Made by a program: the position numbers and the translations under genes. Shown here piece by piece: positions 8,067 to 16,412 of a DNA stretch of 64,000 nucleotides (positions within the stretch are counted from its first letter, which is position 1; every line of letters starts with the position of its first letter). Origin of the DNA: Chitinophagales bacterium (GTDB lineage: Bacteria; Bacteroidota; Bacteroidia; Chitinophagales; Chitinophagaceae); the NCBI GenBank assembly GCA_017303455.1, contig JAFLBM010000010.1:62001-126000 (forward strand), read 5' to 3'. A model generated the notes under the pieces. That model did not search any database. It was not told the DNA's origin and saw nothing but the letters and a program-made list of their open reading frames with translations.

Positions 8067-10523
8067 TTATTGGCCCAAACCGCCACCACCACCTTGTGTC
8101 CGCTTGCTTTCATCTTCCGCACCGGATGTACGGTTGCGGGCAGCTTTCACCTGGTTACTACCAAACCGGTAGGAAAAATTAATCCTGAACTGGCGGCTTT
8201 CCCAGTTACCGCTGGCAATTGTTTTCTGCCCGGCAAAATTGCTCTCCCCTTTCCATCTTTGGGCAAAGAAAATATCCGTTACAGATGCTTTCACTGTTCC
8301 CTTCCCTTTCAGGATGGTTTTTTGTAACCCGCCATCCATGCTCCAGATTGCTTTGCTTTCGAAAGTTCCCTGCCACACGCTGGGAGAGGCATAAAAACCA
8401 CTTACTTCAGCAGACCATCCTTTTTTACCCAGCTTTAACGCATGCTGCATATAAATGGTATAAGCAAACACATCCAGGTCAACCGTACGGTTTCCACCGC
8501 CAAAATCTGCTTTATAGTGTGAATAATAGCTGTTCACATTAATGAAGGCAGAGTAGGCTTTGTACATGAACGGATAACTTACATTCAGGCTTACGATATT
8601 TTGTGTAGCCAGGTTTTGCTTGGAAATAAAACTTTTGGATTTATCAGCGGTATCCACCAATTGTGTAAACACGTCTGCCACATGGCTATAGGTTAACGAT
8701 GTAGTAAGTTTATATTTATACGTATTGGTAACAGCTACACTATTGGTGTACTGCGGACGAAGATTGATATTACCCTTCTGGAACGTGTATTCATCCAGTT
8801 TAAACTCAAACGGGTTAAGATCCTGGTAAGCCGGGCGATCAATACGACGGCTGTAAGAAATACCCCATTGGTTCATTGGATTCTTGTTGAAGGTAACAGC
8901 AGCACTGGGAAAAAAGTCCGTGTAATTTCTTTTAAATGTTTGTTTCGTATTCTTATTAACAGACCCATCTCCGTTCAGCGGGTAAGAGTCGCCGGTTGCA
9001 TTGGTATTTTCCATCCGCACCCCCACTTGTATCATTGCGCCTTTCAAAGGGCGGTTATAGTTAACATAGACCGCATTAATGTTTTCGCTATAATCAAAAT
9101 GATTACTTCTGTCCAGATCAAGTTGTTTAACCCCGCTCAGTACATTGTAACGGCCGAAATTATTGCTGGTATTAACCAGCGATACTTTAAAGCCAACTCC
9201 CAGTTTACCTTTTTTAAAATTCTGCTCGTAATCAGATTTTAGTGAATAGATATCTATATCAGTGGGAGAAATAAAGTTGTAGATATACTCTGATAATTTG
9301 GTAGCTCCGTCAGGGGTATAATAATAATTGGGCTGCAACTGATCACTGTTGATCCGGAACAGGCCATAGTCGGCATCAATATTCAGTTCACGGCCGGCGG
9401 TGTCTGCATAGCGGTAGTTTGTATTGAAGTTGACATTATTTCTGTCTGAAGTGGTTCTGTTGTTAGCCACGAGCAGCCTGTCGGTAACACCGGTCGGAAT
9501 ATAACTGATAGGGGTCCTGCTATCATTTTTTATTCTTGAGTCAGCAATATTGCCATTTACAAGCACACCGATTGTGCTTTTTTTATTGAGGGTATAGTCC
9601 AGGCCGGCTTTAAACCCATGGTTGGTATTTTTAAACCGCATATCGGATTTCTGGTTAAACAGCGTATCTAATTGCTCCCGGTACAACCTGAAAACGCTGG
9701 CATTTAATCCATGATTAAAATTATAGTTACCAAAGATGTTGACATTTTTATTCCGGTTATTCAAGGATAAACCAGCGTTGTATTTGCCATAGGTGCCGAT
9801 ATTATAGCCGGCATTGACCGAACCGTTGGTACCAAAACTCTTATTTTTCTTGAGGCGTATATTGATTATACCGGCATTACCTGCTGCTTCATATTTTGCA
9901 GAAGGATTGGTAATAATTTCAATGGCTTCAATCTGGCCGGATTGCAGACTTTTTAAATAAGCCGCCAAATCAGAACCCGCCAAAGGAGAGGGTTTCCCAT
10001 CAATATATACTTGTACCCCATTTTTCCCGGCCAGGCTCAGGTTCTCATCTTTATCCACCAGTACACCGGGAGATTTGCGCAATAATTCAAGGGCATCATT
10101 CCCAACTGCATTAATGGTTCCTTCCACATTTAAAATGGTTTTATCAGCTTTCACTTCCACCATTGGCTTTCTGGCAGTCAACGTAACGTTCTGCAGGTTG
10201 CCGGTAGTTTTTGCCAGTGAAAGTTCCGGCAAATCCGTTTCCCCGGCTCCTGATACTTCAAAAACACCAGAAAAAACCGGTTGATACCCAACATGGCTGG
10301 CACTGACCAGGTATTTACCAGGCTCTGCGGAAAATGAAAAACGTCCGTTATCGGCTGTAACAGCCAGTTTGATTACGGATGAATCCTTGGCTCTTAATAA
10401 TGATACGGTGGATTTATCAAGACCCTTTCCTTCCTGGTCTTTTACCAGGCCGGATATTTTCTGGGCCTGTGTTGCAGTGGTTAAAAGGACTAACCCGAAA
10501 AATAAAGTAAATAGCTTTCTCAT
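8067..10523 (-). CDS. TonB-dependent receptor-like outer-membrane beta-barrel protein
   Basis: 818-residue outer-membrane protein. It has a signal peptide ending TQAQ, then a carboxypeptidase-regulatory-like domain (about 20-105), a TonB plug (about 120-225, with DALELLRKSPGVLVD and YEAAGNAGIINIRLKK), and a large barrel of the OMP_b-brl_3 type with many alternating aromatic strands. Such proteins import ligands or act in envelope assembly; the ligand is unknown. The C-terminus is unusual, a tail of Lys/Arg/Glu followed by a run of glycines (GGGGGLGQ) after the last barrel strand. It is not next to a SusD gene, so it is not a classic SusC. Confidence 0.88.
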   Translation of the reverse strand: MRKLFTLFFGLVLLTTATQAQKISGLVKDQEGKGLDKSTVSLLRAKDSSVIKLAVTADNGRFSFSAEPGKYLVSASHVGYQPVFSGVFEVSGAGETDLPELSLAKTTGNLQNVTLTARKPMVEVKADKTILNVEGTINAVGNDALELLRKSPGVLVDKDENLSLAGKNGVQVYIDGKPSPLAGSDLAAYLKSLQSGQIEAIEIITNPSAKYEAAGNAGIINIRLKKNKSFGTNGSVNAGYNIGTYGKYNAGLSLNNRNKNVNIFGNYNFNHGLNASVFRLYREQLDTLFNQKSDMRFKNTNHGFKAGLDYTLNKKSTIGVLVNGNIADSRIKNDSRTPISYIPTGVTDRLLVANNRTTSDRNNVNFNTNYRYADTAGRELNIDADYGLFRINSDQLQPNYYYTPDGATKLSEYIYNFISPTDIDIYSLKSDYEQNFKKGKLGVGFKVSLVNTSNNFGRYNVLSGVKQLDLDRSNHFDYSENINAVYVNYNRPLKGAMIQVGVRMENTNATGDSYPLNGDGSVNKNTKQTFKRNYTDFFPSAAVTFNKNPMNQWGISYSRRIDRPAYQDLNPFEFKLDEYTFQKGNINLRPQYTNSVAVTNTYKYKLTTSLTYSHVADVFTQLVDTADKSKSFISKQNLATQNIVSLNVSYPFMYKAYSAFINVNSYYSHYKADFGGGNRTVDLDVFAYTIYMQHALKLGKKGWSAEVSGFYASPSVWQGTFESKAIWSMDGGLQKTILKGKGTVKASVTDIFFAQRWKGESNFAGQKTIASGNWESRQFRINFSYRFGSNQVKAARNRTSGAEDESKRTQGGGGGLGQ

Positions 10524-10552
10524 AACATGTTCCTCTTTTTTGATAAGGTGGT

Positions 10553-10560
10553 CAAAGATA
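10553..10560 (-). promoter_or_regulatory. -7 box for the outer-membrane receptor gene
   Basis: TATCTTTG on the minus strand, an exact TANNTTTG, about 30 bases before the start codon. An AGAGGAA stretch lies just ahead of the ATG and may act as a ribosome-binding site. A -33 TTG at the usual spacing is not evident. Confidence 0.45.
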
Positions 10561-10715
10561 CCTCTGTGTCATACCATTGTAAAAGCCCTTCCCGACAAAT
10601 GGTGCGAATAAGGTCATGAACGGCATTTAATTTCCGGTGAACTGCGAAAAAAAAGTGGCTGATTTATCGTTTCTCTGCCTGATTTGCTCATATTTGCAAC
10701 TCTAAAACGTTCAGT

Positions 10716-11093
10716 ATGAATTTTCCATCAAATCTCCGCTACACTAAGGACCATGAATGGATCAGCCTGGAAGGCAATGTAGCCACCATCGGTATCACTG
10801 ATTTTGCACAAAGAGAGCTCGGCGATATTGTTTATGTGGAAGTTGAAACAATCGGTAAGCCACTGGAAGCCGGTGCCGTATTTGGGACTGTGGAAGCAGT
10901 GAAAACCGTATCTGACCTGTACCTGCCTGTTGCCGGAACAATTACTGAACTGAACGCTGCCCTGGGCAGTGCGCCTGAACTGGTGAATAATGACCCTTAT
11001 AATGCCGGCTGGATGATCAAGATGACCGTAAATAACCCGGCAGATGTCGACGCTTTGTTAGATGCGGCCGGTTATGAAGCGGTTGTAGGGTAA
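10716..11093 (+). CDS. gcvH: glycine cleavage system protein H
   Basis: Lipoyl carrier of the glycine cleavage complex, shuttling the aminomethyl group between the P and T proteins. The 125-residue protein has the classic KDHEWI start and the lipoyl-lysine motif [13 protein letters not shown] with Lys63. It is a single gene: P and T subunits are not adjacent here. A CATATTTG sequence at 10689-10696 is a possible -7 box. Confidence 0.97.
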   Translation: MNFPSNLRYTKDHEWISLEGNVATIGITDFAQRELGDIVYVEVETIGKPLEAGAVFGTVEAVKTVSDLYLPVAGTITELNAALGSAPELVNNDPYNAGWMIKMTVNNPADVDALLDAAGYEAVVG

Positions 11094-11133
11094 ATCCGGG
11101 CAAAAACATTTATCGTATATGAAAGCGGCTTAG

Positions 11134-11162
11134 TTGATAAGTTCGCTTTTTTTGTATCTTAA
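11134..11162 (+). promoter_or_regulatory. candidate promoter of the ECF sigma factor gene
   Basis: TTG (11134-11136), 18 bases, TATCTTAA (11155-11162), a near match to TTG-N18-TANNTTTG. It suggests that the in-frame TTG at 11134 is the -33 element and not a start codon, and that transcription starts only a few bases before the TTG start at 11170. Confidence 0.4.
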
Positions 11163-11169
11163 CCAACCA

Positions 11170-11712
11170 TTGAATTTAAAACCAACATATAGCGAAGTTG
11201 AGCTCGTTGCTTTACTGCAGGAGCAAAACGAACAGGCTTTCAGCTACCTGTATGATAATTATTCAGGTGCTTTGTTTGGTATCATCAACCAGATTGTTCC
11301 GGATAAAGAGATTGCCAGCGATGTGCTCCAGGAAGTTTTTCTGAATATCTGGAGGAAGATCAGCAGCTATGATGCGACAAAAGGAAGGCTGTTTACCTGG
11401 ATGCTGAATGTGGCCCGGAATGCAGCGATAGATAAATTACGATCAAAAGGCTACCAGGACAGCAGGAAGAATATTTCCATGCCTGAAGATGTAACAGCTA
11501 TAAGTCCTTCGGTTAAAATGCAGACCGATGATTATGGATTACGAAAAATGGTCAACAAATTAAAAGATGAACAAAAGATATTGGTTGAGTTATCCTATTT
11601 CCAGGGTTTTACCCACGAGGAAATTTCAAAATCACTCAACATACCCTTAGGAACAGTAAAAACAAGAATAAGAAGTGCCCTAACCCTATTGAGAACAATG
11701 ATACAAGCCTGA
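11170..11712 (+). CDS. RNA polymerase sigma-70 factor, ECF subfamily
   Basis: About 180 residues with region 2 (FSYLYDNYSGALFGI, then DVLQEVFLNIWRKI, and TWMLNVARNAAIDKLRS) and region 4 (LVELSYFQGFTHEEIS, IPLGTVKTRIRSAL). It is an alternative sigma factor directing RNA polymerase to an envelope or stress regulon. The start is a TTG codon in MNLKPTYSEVELV; the longer frame begins in the predicted promoter. The next gene, an anti-sigma factor, follows after one base, forming a typical sigma/anti-sigma operon. The subfamily resembles the SigK/RskA group. Confidence 0.9.
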   Translation: MNLKPTYSEVELVALLQEQNEQAFSYLYDNYSGALFGIINQIVPDKEIASDVLQEVFLNIWRKISSYDATKGRLFTWMLNVARNAAIDKLRSKGYQDSRKNISMPEDVTAISPSVKMQTDDYGLRKMVNKLKDEQKILVELSYFQGFTHEEISKSLNIPLGTVKTRIRSALTLLRTMIQA

Positions 11713-11713
11713 C

Positions 11714-12478
11714 GTGAACGTACAAGAATACATATCATCCGGAATAGTTGAGAGCTATGTGCTCGGTCTTGCTTCTGCGGAAGAAAGGATTGAGTTTGAA
11801 AACATGTGTCTCCGCCACCCGGAAGTTTTACAGGCCAGAACAAATTTTGAACTGGTGCTGGAAAAGCAGGCCATGGATGGAGCCGACGCCCCGCCTTCAG
11901 CCCTGAAGCAGGCCATTTTTAATGAACTGAAAACAGAAGGCAAGGTGGTTACCATGCAGGAACCAGTTCCTGTAAGAAATCTGAACTGGCTGAAGTATGC
12001 CGCTGCCGCCTGTGTTATTTTATTAGCCGGCAGTATTTACTGGAATATTGCACTCACGAATAAGAACAACCAGTTGCAACGTGACTATGAAGGAACAGTG
12101 GCCAAACTGGGTGATATGGAAAAAGACCTGAAGATGATCACCCAAAACCCGGCTATCAAAATGGCCGCGATGAAAGGACTGACAGATGTACCGGGAGCTT
12201 TTGCAACCGTGTATTGGGATACTACTTCAAAAGACGCTTACCTCCTGATCAATAATTTGCCGGTGCCGGCTTCCGATAAACAATACCAGTTGTGGGCCCT
12301 TATGGACGGCCAGCCCATTGACCTGGGTGTTATCGATAACGAACATTTTATTAAACAGGACCGCCTCTTACTGAAAGCAAAGAATACCCAAAATGCCCAG
12401 GCTTTTGCCATCACATTAGAAAAGAAAGGCGGCAGCCCTACACCTGAAGGCAAGATGATCGTTTTGGGTAACCTGTAG
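11714..12478 (+). CDS. anti-sigma factor (RskA-like)
   Basis: 254 residues starting with GTG one base after the sigma factor stop. The N-terminal part (1-85) holds a zinc-free anti-sigma-like helical region with SGIVESYVLGLASAEER; one transmembrane helix follows (about 93-112, YAAAACVILLAGSIYW), then a short coiled coil and a periplasmic RskA-type C-terminal domain (AFATVYWDTTS, YQLWALMDGQPIDLG). It should hold the sigma factor at the inner membrane until a periplasmic signal releases it. Confidence 0.88.
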   Translation: MNVQEYISSGIVESYVLGLASAEERIEFENMCLRHPEVLQARTNFELVLEKQAMDGADAPPSALKQAIFNELKTEGKVVTMQEPVPVRNLNWLKYAAAACVILLAGSIYWNIALTNKNNQLQRDYEGTVAKLGDMEKDLKMITQNPAIKMAAMKGLTDVPGAFATVYWDTTSKDAYLLINNLPVPASDKQYQLWALMDGQPIDLGVIDNEHFIKQDRLLLKAKNTQNAQAFAITLEKKGGSPTPEGKMIVLGNL

Positions 12479-12573
12479 TATTATTCTCCCTTTTTAAAAT
12501 CTGGATACCATGCTATACCGTATATGTAATTGCTATATGGCTATAGTAGTTTTGGTTCTATAGTTGGTTAAAC

Positions 12574-12604
12574 GGGGGCCCCTTTCGGGGCCCTTATTCT
12601 TTTG
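12574..12604 (+). terminator. intrinsic terminator after the anti-sigma gene
   Basis: Stem GGGCCCC/GGGGCCC with loop TTTC (12576-12593), followed by TTATTCTTTT on the plus strand. Confidence 0.7.
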
Positions 12605-12640
12605 CAGGCAAACTTCGTTTATCATTGCAAAAAATTCTTC

Positions 12641-13033
12641 TTGAAAAAGATCAAGCCTTCTTTTATCCCGGCCATTGCCTGGTCAGTTATTACTACAGTT
12701 CTGCTCGTTTTGCCGGGTTCTTCCTTACCTCAGGAAACATGGTTTGACAATATAGCTCCCGACAAATGGATACATGCTTTCATATTCGCTGTTATGGTGG
12801 TATTATGGTGCCGGGCTTCTCTCAGAATGTATACGACTGCAGCACAATTAAAGAAAGCTTTTATACTCTTTGCCATTCTCTGGCTGGTCTATGGGATTGC
12901 GATGGAGTTTGTTCAGCAAAATTTTATTCCTAACCGTTCTTTTGATGTGGGAGATATTATTGCGGACGGAGTGGGTTGTGTAATTGGTTTTTTCTACAGC
13001 ACCAAGAGGTATATAAAAAATAGACCCCTGTAG
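12641..13033 (+). CDS. VanZ family membrane protein
   Basis: Small membrane protein of the VanZ family (named from glycopeptide resistance clusters, but widespread and of unknown role). It has four hydrophobic segments (roughly 10-28, 47-63, 77-94 and 110-125 of 130), the WIHAFIFAVMV segment following DKWIH, and NRSFDVGDIIADGVGC near the end, which are typical of the family. Start codon uncertain: TTG at 12641 (MKKIKPSF) is preferred, with TTG at 12602 inside the preceding terminator T-run as the alternative. Its stop codon lies inside a hairpin that reads as a terminator for the opposite strand. Confidence 0.72.
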   Translation: MKKIKPSFIPAIAWSVITTVLLVLPGSSLPQETWFDNIAPDKWIHAFIFAVMVVLWCRASLRMYTTAAQLKKAFILFAILWLVYGIAMEFVQQNFIPNRSFDVGDIIADGVGCVIGFFYSTKRYIKNRPL

Positions 13034-13044
13034 AAACAGGGGTC
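13011..13044 (-). terminator. intrinsic terminator on the minus strand without an upstream gene
   Basis: Perfect 9-bp stem GACCCCTGT/ACAGGGGTC (13023-13044). Read on the minus strand it is followed by TATTTTTTATAT, a good U-run. Read on the plus strand it is followed by GCAACC, so it is not a terminator for the VanZ gene. No minus-strand reading frame leads into it. Confidence 0.6.
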
Positions 13045-13118
13045 GCAACCAAAACTAACTGCTTATGAGAAAATTGACTGACTTTATAATGAGTTCAAAT
13101 ATTTTTCTTTGATATCTA
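13012..13118 (-). ncRNA. candidate small RNA
   Basis: A roughly 105-nt transcript is predicted from a -7 box TAAATTTG on the minus strand (13124-13131) to the terminator hairpin at 13023-13044. No open reading frame of note lies within. No family is recognised, and there is no TTG at the -33 position, so this is an inference from promoter-like and terminator signals alone. Confidence 0.3.
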
Positions 13119-13415
13119 TAACGCAAATTTACAGCCATTAGTATGATGTTTGCTGTTAATGAAAGTTTAAAGGTCCTTTCTAAGTATTTCTCCTCTAACA
13201 GCTGTTCGTAAAATCGCTTCGTAATTTGAATACGAAATTAGTTACGTGTATCAATTTTGAATGACAGTAATCTGACAAAGAACTGATTGTATTGTTAGAA
13301 TGCAATCACCTGGTATAATGCACAAATCAGACCAAAATTTATTCACGGTTATAAAACGCTAAAAAGAAAGGCAGCTTTTGGCTGCCTTCATATTACTATG
13401 ATTCGGATAAACCGG
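13034..13415. other. gene-free interval of about 380 bases
   Basis: AT-rich stretch between the VanZ gene and the DUF937-like gene. It holds the candidate small RNA and its terminator on the minus strand (13011-13131), and the terminator of the DUF937-like gene (13361-13388). A 15-codon plus-strand frame (13065-13112, MRKLTDFIMSSNIFL) is present but not supported. Nothing else is seen. Confidence 0.6.
13361..13388 (-). terminator. intrinsic terminator of the DUF937-like gene
   Basis: Stem AAGGCAGC/GCTGCCTT with loop CAAAA on the minus strand, followed by TCTTTTT. It lies about 30 bases after the stop at 13416. Confidence 0.75.
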
Positions 13416-13976
13416 TTATCCGCCAAATAACCCTTTCACTTTATCCATCAGGCCACCACCGCCAGCACCACCACCTTTTACAACCGACATAAGATCTTGC
13501 AGATCAGTGTCACCATCTCCATCAAGGTCAAGCTTTCCGCCCTGTACTTTGCTCAGTAATCCCTGGATATTTAAACCGGATGTCTGACCGCCGCTCAGGC
13601 TGTTAAAAATGCCCTGGATATCAAAACTTTTATCAGCAGGGTCGTTGGTTTTCTTCACCATATCATCCAGCACACCCGGCACTACCTTATCGGCTACATT
13701 GCCTGCCTGTTGCTTATCAAGCCCGAATTTATCCATCAGGTTCTGGATCAGGCCGCCGGAGATCCCGTTGCTTACCGCACTGTTTCCTCCCTGGCCGCCA
13801 AACATTTTTAATACATCTTTAATGCCGCCCTGTGCTAACATTCCCTGCAAACCACTTGCTATAGAGCCCGAGGTTTCATTAATGGCATCTTCATTCTTTT
13901 CATTAGGGATTGCAGGGTTATTGACGATAGCATCGCCTGAATGTTTCTTGACAAGATCTAATAATTGATCAAACAT
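13416..13976 (-). CDS. DUF937-like glycine-rich protein with one EF-hand/dockerin-like loop
   Basis: 186 residues, no signal peptide. The N-terminus MFDQLLDLVKKHSGDAI and the repeated GLQGMLAQGG / GGLIQNLMDKFGLD helices with Gly-rich turns look like the DUF937 family (YidB-related). Near residues 152-163 is a calcium-loop-like DLDGDGDTDLQDL. The C-terminus is Gly-rich (VKGGGAGGGGLMDKV). Function is unknown; the calcium loop is a prediction from spacing of acidic residues. Confidence 0.65.
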   Translation of the reverse strand: MFDQLLDLVKKHSGDAIVNNPAIPNEKNEDAINETSGSIASGLQGMLAQGGIKDVLKMFGGQGGNSAVSNGISGGLIQNLMDKFGLDKQQAGNVADKVVPGVLDDMVKKTNDPADKSFDIQGIFNSLSGGQTSGLNIQGLLSKVQGGKLDLDGDGDTDLQDLMSVVKGGGAGGGGLMDKVKGLFGG

Positions 13977-14044
13977 AAAATTGGTATTTGGTTCCTATAA
14001 AGGTAAAGTCATTGGGGTGCACCTGTGACTTTGTTTAAGAAAAC

Positions 14045-15109
14045 TTAACCCTGTTTGGTCAGTTTTTCCGAGTTCTCCGCGAACTGCAATGCTTCGATCA
14101 GCTCCTGGATATTTCCATTGAGCACATCATCAAGATTATAGAGCGTCAACCCGATACGATGGTCCGTTACCCTTCCCTGCGGAAAATTATACGTTCTGAT
14201 CTTTGCACTGCGGTCACCCGTACTCACCAAACTTTTCCGGTGCCGGGAAATTTCTTCTTCCTGCTTTCTCACCTGCTCTTCGTATAGTTTTGTGCGGAGC
14301 ATTCCCATCGCTTTTTCCCGGTTGCCCAATTGCGACCGTTCCGTCTGGCAAACCACGACTGTTCCCGTGGGAATATGCGTCAGCAATACTTTTGTCTCTA
14401 CTTTATTTACATTTTGTCCGCCGGCACCCCCACTCCGGGCTGTTTCCATTTTCACATCGGCGGGATTCAGCTCAAAATCCACCTCCTCAGCTTCCGGCAT
14501 CACCGCCACTGTTGCAGCAGATGTATGCACCCGGCCGCTGGCTTCCGTATCGGGAACCCGTTGCACCCGGTGTACGCCGCTCTCAAACTTCAGCGTACCG
14601 TATACATCATCACCTGTTACTTCCAACTGCACTTCCTTGTAACCACCTACTGCTCCTTCATTTTCACTAAGGATAGCCGTTTTCCAGCCTCTTCTTTCAC
14701 AATACCGCATATACATCCGCAGCAGGTTACCTGCAAAAAGACTCGCCTCATCACCACCTGTTCCGGCACGGATCTCCAGTATTGCATTCTTCTCGTCCTG
14801 CGGATCTTTTGGTATCAGTAACTGGCGGATATAGGCTTCCAGCTGTTCTTTCTTTTCTTCCACACCCGGCGTTTCCATTTTTGCCAGTTCCCGCATTTCC
14901 TCATCATCTCCATTCAATGCCTGCTTATAAAATTCCACATCGTCCAGCACTTTCCTGTAATCGTTATAGGCAAGAACGATCTTTTCCAAACTGCGGTATT
15001 CCTTACTCGTTTCAGCGAACCGTTTGTTATTGCCCACGATCTCAGGGTTGGTGAGGGCTACTCCCAACTGGTCAAATCTTGCTTTTATGGCTTCCAGCCT
15101 GTCTAACAT
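14045..15109 (-). CDS. prfA: peptide chain release factor 1
   Basis: Releases the peptide at UAA and UAG stop codons. The 354-residue protein has the peptidyl-hydrolysis GGQ motif (230-232, in [15 protein letters not shown]) and the anticodon-mimic PxT region (PDT, 186-188, in [14 protein letters not shown]), which marks it as RF1 and not RF2. The N-terminal coiled coil and domain IV are complete. It is transcribed alone, divergently from the amidohydrolase gene. Confidence 0.95.
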   Translation of the reverse strand: MLDRLEAIKARFDQLGVALTNPEIVGNNKRFAETSKEYRSLEKIVLAYNDYRKVLDDVEFYKQALNGDDEEMRELAKMETPGVEEKKEQLEAYIRQLLIPKDPQDEKNAILEIRAGTGGDEASLFAGNLLRMYMRYCERRGWKTAILSENEGAVGGYKEVQLEVTGDDVYGTLKFESGVHRVQRVPDTEASGRVHTSAATVAVMPEAEEVDFELNPADVKMETARSGGAGGQNVNKVETKVLLTHIPTGTVVVCQTERSQLGNREKAMGMLRTKLYEEQVRKQEEEISRHRKSLVSTGDRSAKIRTYNFPQGRVTDHRIGLTLYNLDDVLNGNIQELIEALQFAENSEKLTKQG

Positions 15110-15150
15110 ACTAATGCTTTATTTTTATACCCGGAGGGCTTTTTGTTGCG

Positions 15151-15180
15151 TTGCACTCCCTGCCTGCCGGCAGGTTCAGC
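15151..15180. repeat. GC-rich palindrome in the prfA/amidohydrolase gap
   Basis: The 12-bp perfect palindrome CCTGCCGGCAGG (15163-15174) lies in the divergent intergenic region. A related GCCGGC-centred stem occurs at 54340-54364. No T-run, so it is not a terminator here; it may be a dispersed repeat or a binding site. Confidence 0.35.
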
Positions 15181-15233
15181 GTCCGGTAATGCTGCTGATC
15201 ATTAAGGGCAGCAAAGTTAAAAGAAATCATAGC

Positions 15234-16412
15234 ATGGCTTATTTAAAATTCAGGGCAGATCAGCTATTTGACGGGCATCGTTTCCTCGGCAATGAAAAGG
15301 TTATAATAGCAAAAGAAGATGGAACTATCCGGGATATCGTTCCCTTAGCAGAAGCAGGAGACGATATTCAGTACCTGGAAGGTATTCTTACACCCGGGCT
15401 GATCAATGCCCACTGCCATCTTGAGCTCAGCCATTTGAAAGATGTGATACCCCCGCATACCGGGCTGATCGAGTTTTTATGTTCCGTGGTTACCAAAAGA
15501 GGTTTTGCCCGGGAGATAATTGATGCGGCGATCATCAAAGCCGAACAAGAAATGTACGACAATGGAATTGTGGCCGTAGGTGATATCGGCAACACCGCTG
15601 ATACGGCTGCAGTAAAAAGCAAAAGCAGGATCCGCTGGCAGAATTTCGTGGAGGTACTCAGTTTCACCGATGAAAAAGCAGTTGAAAATTTCAATCACTA
15701 TAAAAGCGTTGCAGGAGAACTTGAGGCAAAACTCCAAACATCCAATAGCAAACACAGAACCTCTATAGTTCCTCATGCTCCCTACAGCATCTCCCCCAAA
15801 ACCTTTCAGCTTATTAATGAAGCCACGAAAGGCCAGGTCATTTCCATTCACAACCAGGAACACCCGGCAGAAGACGAATTGTATAAAACCGGTGCCGGCG
15901 ATTACCTGAAGCTGTTTAAAATATTCGGGATTGATAAATCACCATTCCCTGTAACCGGGAAATGCAGCATCCGTTCCGTATTACCTTATTTCAACAACGG
16001 GCAAACCATTTTTCTTATCCATAACAGTTATATGCCGGAGGAAGATGTAATATGGGCCAATGACTATGCAGCAGCAAGCGGGTTAAAATTGGTGTACTGC
16101 CTTTGCATCAATGCCAATTTATATATTGAGAACAGGGTCCCTCCAATTGATATGCTGATGAAAAATAATTGTCATCTGGTGCTTGGGACCGACAGTTACA
16201 GCAGCAACTGGCAACTGAGTATTGCAAAGGAAATAGCTGCTATTCAACAATATTTCCCGCATATACCGCTGGAAACGGTGCTCCAATGGGCAACTTATAA
16301 TGGTGCCAGGGCATTGGGCTGGGAGGATGAGTTGGGAAGTTTAAGCATAGGCAGAAATGCAGGATTGACACTTTTTAGACCCGCTACAGGAACATCAACA
16401 AGAATTATCTGA
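15234..16412 (+). CDS. amidohydrolase family protein
   Basis: 392-residue metal-dependent hydrolase of the amidohydrolase superfamily (chlorohydrolase/deaminase branch). Metal ligands are visible: HCHLELSH for the first pair, H in VPHAPYSIS, H in ISIHNQEH and D in LGTDSYSSN. This arrangement fits deaminases acting on purine-like or futalosine-like substrates; aminodeoxyfutalosine deaminase in menaquinone synthesis is one possibility but no other mqn gene is near. The start at 15234 (MAYLKFRADQLFDGH) is chosen because the longer frame overlaps prfA. The stop shares one base with the ATG of the next hydrolase, so the two are in one operon. Confidence 0.85.
   Translation: MAYLKFRADQLFDGHRFLGNEKVIIAKEDGTIRDIVPLAEAGDDIQYLEGILTPGLINAHCHLELSHLKDVIPPHTGLIEFLCSVVTKRGFAREIIDAAIIKAEQEMYDNGIVAVGDIGNTADTAAVKSKSRIRWQNFVEVLSFTDEKAVENFNHYKSVAGELEAKLQTSNSKHRTSIVPHAPYSISPKTFQLINEATKGQVISIHNQEHPAEDELYKTGAGDYLKLFKIFGIDKSPFPVTGKCSIRSVLPYFNNGQTIFLIHNSYMPEEDVIWANDYAAASGLKLVYCLCINANLYIENRVPPIDMLMKNNCHLVLGTDSYSSNWQLSIAKEIAAIQQYFPHIPLETVLQWATYNGARALGWEDELGSLSIGRNAGLTLFRPATGTSTRII

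Noticed and set aside
12848..13048. 66-codon minus-strand frame opposite the VanZ gene as a gene for the orphan terminator
   Set aside because: It lies upstream of the hairpin only in its first codons and runs away from it, so the terminator cannot serve it.
13065..13112. 15-codon plus-strand frame (MRKLTDFIMSSNIFL) as a leader peptide
   Set aside because: No plus-strand gene follows within 2 kb, and no promoter or attenuator is evident.
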